This document shows positions 6,137 to 9,033 of a stretch of 9,033 bases of DNA, piece by piece. The translations under genes and the position numbers were made by a program. A model generated the notes under the pieces. It was given only the letters and a program-made list of their open reading frames with translations, was not told where the DNA came from and searched no databases. The DNA lies in the NCBI GenBank assembly GCA_964428475.1, contig CAYRYO010000066.1, positions 1 through 9,033 of the forward strand, read 5' to 3'. Each line of letters begins with the position of its first letter. Position 1 is the stretch's first letter. Source of the DNA: JARICQ01 sp964428475. Lineage in GTDB: Bacteria; Bacillota; Clostridia; Tissierellales; Tissierellaceae.

Positions 6137-7307
6137 AGATGTATTGATTGAAGTGAAAAACCTATCAAAACTCTACGGTGTAGATAAAAAAGCTGCAAGA
6201 CGATTAAAGGAAGCAGGCGCAGATAAAGATAAGATATATAAAGAGACAGGAGTAACAATAGCTCTTTGGGATGTATCACTTCAAATAAAGAAAAAGGAAG
6301 TATTTGTAATAATAGGTCTTTCAGGTTCAGGTAAATCTACATTAGTTAGATGTTTTAATATGTTGAACAAACCCAGCTCGGGACAGATCCTATATGAAGG
6401 CAAAGATATAGGAAAATTCAATAAAAATGAATTAAATGACTATAGAAGAAATAAAGTTTCAATGGTATTTCAAAGTTTTGGACTGATGTCACACAGATCT
6501 GTAATAGGAAATGTAGAATACGGTTTGGAAGTAAAAGGAATGGCAAAGAATGAGAGACATGAAAAGGCAAGAGAGATGATTAATATGGTTGGACTAGAAG
6601 GGCTAGATGATGAGCCAATCACAAGCCTCTCAGGTGGTATGAAACAGAGGGTAGGAATAGCAAGAGCCCTTGCAAATGACCCTGAGATACTTCTTATGGA
6701 TGAACCATTCTCAGCACTAGATCCACTTGTTAGAAATGATATGCAGTTTGAGCTACTTTCCATTCAAAAAAAATTAGATAAAACAATAGTATTTATCACT
6801 CATGATATAAACGAGGCATTTAAGCTAGGTGATACAGTTGCTATAATGAAAGACGGAGAAGTCATTCAAATAGCAACACCAGAAGAGATGACTGCAAATC
6901 CTGCAAATGACTATGTAAAACAGTTCATAGACAGTGCAGATAAAACACAAGTAATAAGTGTAAAAAATGCTATGATAACTCCAAACTGTGTAGTTAGATT
7001 AAAAGATAATCCCAAAATGGCAGTTAAGATGATGAGGGACGAAGGGGTATCAAGTGCATATGTAGTATCTGAAAAGATGAAACTAGAAGGCGTAATTACT
7101 ATAGATGATGCAATAAGGGCGAATAAAGAAAGTCTAAACATAAGAGATGTAATTACAACAGATATAGTCACTACATCTCCAGATAATCTTCTTAGTGATA
7201 TAATAGTTGTAGCTACAGAAGCAAGATTTCCAATAGCAGTAGTAGATGAAGATGGAAGTCTTAAGGGAATAATATCCAAAGCCCATGTATTAGCATCCAT
7301 GATATGA
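6126..7307 (+). CDS. proV: Glycine betaine/proline betaine ABC transporter ATPase with two CBS domains
   Basis: 393-aa cytoplasmic ATPase of the ProV/OpuAA family that powers osmoprotectant import. Visible motifs: Walker A GLSGSGKST (64-72), Q-loop Gln116, signature LSGGMKQR (168-175), Walker B ILLMDE (188-193), D-loop SALDP and switch His226. The N-terminal insertion GVDKKAARRLKEAGADKDKI (18-37) is typical of this subfamily. Two CBS domains follow (about 281-335 and 341-393); in OpuA-type transporters these sense ionic strength or c-di-AMP and gate uptake. ATG 6126 has GAGGTG 7 nt upstream and overlaps the end of the restored permease frame. It is the third gene of the binding protein-permease-ATPase operon and the only one of the three that is intact. 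The substrate (betaine, proline betaine, carnitine or choline) cannot be fixed from the ATPase alone. Confidence 0.93.
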   Translation: MENKDVLIEVKNLSKLYGVDKKAARRLKEAGADKDKIYKETGVTIALWDVSLQIKKKEVFVIIGLSGSGKSTLVRCFNMLNKPSSGQILYEGKDIGKFNKNELNDYRRNKVSMVFQSFGLMSHRSVIGNVEYGLEVKGMAKNERHEKAREMINMVGLEGLDDEPITSLSGGMKQRVGIARALANDPEILLMDEPFSALDPLVRNDMQFELLSIQKKLDKTIVFITHDINEAFKLGDTVAIMKDGEVIQIATPEEMTANPANDYVKQFIDSADKTQVISVKNAMITPNCVVRLKDNPKMAVKMMRDEGVSSAYVVSEKMKLEGVITIDDAIRANKESLNIRDVITTDIVTTSPDNLLSDIIVVATEARFPIAVVDEDGSLKGIISKAHVLASMI

Positions 7308-7371
7308 AACAATTAAATTTAAAATATCCTTTTTAGATGTAAAATAAAAAAATAATGTAAAAGTCCTTAAT

Positions 7372-7388
7372 ATATGATAAAATCATAT
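7372..7388 (+). promoter_or_regulatory. Candidate extended -10 promoter and overlapping dyad upstream of apt
   Basis: TGATAAAAT (7375-7383) fits an extended -10 (TGn plus TAAAAT); the best -35 is a poor TGTAAA 16 nt upstream. The -10 is embedded in a 7-bp inverted repeat ATATGAT-AAA-ATCATAT (7372-7388), which could be an operator. No terminator was found between the ATPase gene and apt, so read-through from the transporter operon is possible. Confidence 0.35.
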
Positions 7389-7420
7389 AGTGATTGTATA
7401 AACAATAGGGGGCGATTTAT

Positions 7421-7939
7421 TTGAATATTAAATCTAAGATAAGAGTAATAGAAGACTTTCCTGAAAAAGGAATTAGTTTCAAAGATATAACCACGCTTAT
7501 AAAAGAAAAAGATGCATTTAAAGAAGTAGTAGATAAAATGGCAGGTCATTTAAAAGATAAAAATATAGATTATATAGCGGGACCAGAAGCTAGAGGGTTT
7601 TTATTTGGTGCAGCTGTAGCATATGCTCTTGGAGTTGGTTTTATACCTGTGAGAAAACCAGGGAAACTTCCAGCAGATGCAATTAGAGAAGAATATGAGC
7701 TTGAATATGGAACAAATATATTGGAAATACACAGAGATGCAATAGCAGAAGGGGATAGGATAGCAATAGTAGATGATTTATTAGCAACAGGAGGCACAGT
7801 GTTGTCAGTAGCTAAGTTAATAGAAAAACTTGGCGGACAAGTGGTAGCTATGGAATTTTTAATTGAACTTGAATTTTTAAAGGGTAAGGATAAATTAAAA
7901 AATTATCATATAAATTCATTAGTTAAGTATGAAGAGTAA
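7421..7939 (+). CDS. apt: Adenine phosphoribosyltransferase
   Basis: Converts adenine and PRPP to AMP and pyrophosphate in the purine salvage pathway; cytoplasmic dimer. The 172-aa length is standard for the family. Visible marks: N-terminal IRVIEDFPEKGISFKDITTL (8-27), GPEARGFLFG (54-63), the hood segment PVRKPGKLP (76-84) and the PRPP-binding loop IAIVDDLLATGGT (114-126), with the two Asp and the TGGT typical of type I phosphoribosyltransferases. It starts at TTG 7421, with AGGGGG 8 nt upstream; no better start lies nearby. It follows the betaine ATPase by 113 nt and ends in a hairpin shared with the convergent phospholipase-like gene. In clostridia apt often sits next to relA or recJ; that is not the case here. 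Confidence 0.96.
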   Translation: MNIKSKIRVIEDFPEKGISFKDITTLIKEKDAFKEVVDKMAGHLKDKNIDYIAGPEARGFLFGAAVAYALGVGFIPVRKPGKLPADAIREEYELEYGTNILEIHRDAIAEGDRIAIVDDLLATGGTVLSVAKLIEKLGGQVVAMEFLIELEFLKGKDKLKNYHINSLVKYEE

Positions 7940-7977
7940 AATATCCAGTAAATACAAATGTATTTACTGGATATTTT
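7938..7977 (+). terminator. Bidirectional terminator between apt and the phospholipase-like gene
   Basis: 18-bp perfect stem (core ATATCCAGTAAATAC and its complement; arms 7938-7955 and 7960-7977) with an AAAT loop. On the plus strand it ends in a T5 run and closes apt. The stop codon of the convergent minus-strand gene (7964-7966) lies in the right arm, so the hairpin probably serves both genes. Confidence 0.85.
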
Positions 7978-8695
7978 TATTGTTGTTTAAAATTTCATTA
8001 TAAAACATTATCATAGATCCTGCAGAAGTTCTCATAGCAATAGGTATAGTGCATCTTGCTACTTTATAATATCTGCTTTCATCTTGTTTAATATCCTTAA
8101 ACTTATTATATACCTTGATTGCAACTCTAGAATTAAATCTAATATAATCCCCAATGCTATCTAGGATATAGGGTTCCTTTTTTGCTTTAAAAACGTCTAC
8201 ATAAGTATATGTCTTTTTAATATAATTTTCATATTGCCTATGATCATCTAAAAGTCGAATATTAGCATGCTGAGGAATGGTTACATCTTGTATAACATGG
8301 ATAGCTGCACCAAAATAAAACAATGATTTGTTTTTATTTCCTTGGTTCCACATTCTTATTGAATCGTCATAGTACTCCAAAGCAAGATCCATAGCACTTC
8401 GTCTACCATATAGTCCACGGTCTTTATATGGATTATAAAAGTGATTGGAACTATTAAAATCTTGATCAACCCAAACTGTTCCAAGATTTATATTTTTTAA
8501 ATATGAAGAGAAGAATTCATGCTCATCTTTATAATCATACTTATTTAATAGCCATATAGAATGTTTATTTATATACTTGTGAACATCACATTGAGTCTCA
8601 ATAATAGTCTTTTTTAGGGGATTTAAAATCCTAAAAAATCTTTTTAGAGCTCTATGATAAGTTAACTCAAAATTATCTATATAAACCGCCTCCAT
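7964..8695 (-). CDS. Zinc-dependent phospholipase C-like protein, no signal peptide
   Basis: Member of the zinc-dependent phospholipase C (alpha-toxin/PC-PLC catalytic domain) superfamily, 243 aa from ATG 8695. Likely zinc ligands: His39 or His45 (VHKYINKH), Asp77/Asp79 and His85 (WVDQDFNSSNHFYNP), His133, Asp137 and His143 (AIHVIQDVTIPQHANI), and His152/Glu156 (DDHRQYE). The His-x3-Asp-x5-His spacing equals that of C. perfringens alpha-toxin (126/130/136). There is no signal peptide or C2 domain, so it is unlikely to be a toxin; it may act on phospholipids inside the cell or be a non-toxin homologue. The start is uncertain: the frame stays open to TTG 8776 but that would overlap the MerT-like gene by 67 nt. 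ATG 8695 has only a distant AGGA, and a strong GGAGG (8690-8694) sits 8 nt before an ATA (8678-8680). It is the second gene after the MerT-like gene. Confidence 0.78.
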   Translation of the reverse strand: MEAVYIDNFELTYHRALKRFFRILNPLKKTIIETQCDVHKYINKHSIWLLNKYDYKDEHEFFSSYLKNINLGTVWVDQDFNSSNHFYNPYKDRGLYGRRSAMDLALEYYDDSIRMWNQGNKNKSLFYFGAAIHVIQDVTIPQHANIRLLDDHRQYENYIKKTYTYVDVFKAKKEPYILDSIGDYIRFNSRVAIKVYNKFKDIKQDESRYYKVARCTIPIAMRTSAGSMIMFYNEILNNNKNIQ

Positions 8696-8709
8696 ACAAT
8701 GGATATTTC

Positions 8710-9009
8710 CTAAGAAATCCATCTCAAAATAGTAGGATAATATATTATTAAAATGGATATAGCAACTGATATCCAAAATAATATCCTGGTTTTTTTGCCA
8801 GCATTTTTCTTTTCTATCAAACTATATGAATAATATAGCATCACTCCTGTTAAAATTATAAATAGCGGTTTATATTTTGTAAGATTACTAAAATATGAAA
8901 ATCCTATAGTCCCTAGACCTAGAGACGCAAGTATTGCACCACCACCTCAACAGAGTGCAGCACCAATTGCTGGAAATATTGAAAATACACTTAAAAGCTT
9001 TTCTTTCAT
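8710..9009 (-). CDS. MerT-like membrane transporter with Cys-Sec pair (candidate selenoprotein)
   Basis: 99-aa, three-helix membrane protein reading through one TGA (8947-8949, codon 21). It aligns by eye with mercuric transporter MerT along its whole length. TM1 carries ALC-Sec-GGGAILASLGLG where MerT has ASACCLGPLVLIALG. TYKLIFWI of MerT corresponds to TRILFWISVAIS here, and LEPYRPIFIG to LTKYKPLFII. The Sec therefore replaces the second Cys of the metal-binding CC pair in helix 1. The cytoplasmic Cys pair between TM2 and TM3 in MerT is absent (loop KKNAGKKTR). Start ATG 9009 has GGGGG 8 nt upstream; the stop is TAG 8710-8712, 14 nt before the phospholipase-like ATG. No standard ORF exists because the TGA breaks it. 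The likely role is uptake or binding of a soft metal ion; Hg(II) is not proven. The alternative is a TGT/TGC-to-TGA sequencing error. Confidence 0.8.
8909..8926 (-). promoter_or_regulatory. Candidate bacterial SECIS hairpin of the MerT-like gene
   Basis: GTCTCTA / TAGGGAC form a 7-bp stem (one U-G wobble) around the loop GGTC. The stem starts 21 nt after the UGA, putting the apical loop 28 nt downstream. Small loop size, G in the first two loop positions and spacing all fit the bacterial SECIS rule. A second possible hairpin closer to the UGA (GGTGCAA/TTGCGTC, loop TAC) has no G in its loop and fits less well. Confidence 0.65.
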
Positions 9010-9033
9010 TTAATATGCCCCCAAATAAAAATA

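Noticed and set aside
8696..8776. Extension of the phospholipase-like gene to the TTG at 8776
   Set aside because: It overlaps the end of the MerT-like frame by 67 nt, and the added residues are simply that gene read in another frame.

Overview
This is a low-GC window from an anaerobic, clostridia-like Firmicute. Evidence for that is the AT-rich DNA, the AGGAGG/GGGGG ribosome sites, the TTG starts and the gene content. The organism appears to use selenocysteine. Two genes, one near each end, carry an in-frame TGA exactly where homologues have a functional cysteine, and each TGA is followed by a short hairpin that fits a bacterial SECIS element. Ordinary gene calling splits or misses both genes.

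Layout. Positions 55-824 (minus) hold a selenocysteine peroxiredoxin (PrxU type), closed by a perfect-palindrome terminator. Positions 918-2164 (minus) hold a two-gene operon: a membrane-anchored C-terminal J-domain protein followed by a small membrane zinc-ribbon protein. Positions 2308-2801 (minus) hold a PII-like small regulator. It is divergent from a CPA2-family cation/proton antiporter (2987-4186, plus), and good sigma-A promoters lie between the two. A 100-N assembly gap (4268-4367) follows. To its right is a glycine betaine-type ABC transporter operon (plus): a substrate-binding protein missing its N-terminus in the gap and carrying an in-frame TAG, a permease with a frameshift near its C-terminus, and an intact ATPase with two CBS domains. 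Next come apt (adenine phosphoribosyltransferase, plus) and a shared bidirectional terminator. On the minus strand there follow an intracellular zinc-dependent phospholipase C-like protein and, upstream of it, a MerT-like membrane protein with a Cys-Sec pair.

How the parts may fit together. The betaine transporter and antiporter fit osmotic and ion homeostasis. In selenium-using amino-acid fermenters betaine is also an electron acceptor for a selenoprotein reductase, so the transporter next to selenoprotein genes is suggestive, but no reductase is visible here. PrxU would detoxify peroxides. The MerT-like protein would move or bind a soft metal ion through its Cys-Sec pair. The most notable finding is this MerT-like selenoprotein (8710-9009), which has no standard ORF. 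The two lesions in the betaine operon, close to a contig join, may be sequencing errors or real gene decay, and the sequence alone cannot decide. No RNA genes, insertion sequences or CRISPR arrays were seen, and no gene-free stretch exceeds about 240 bases.
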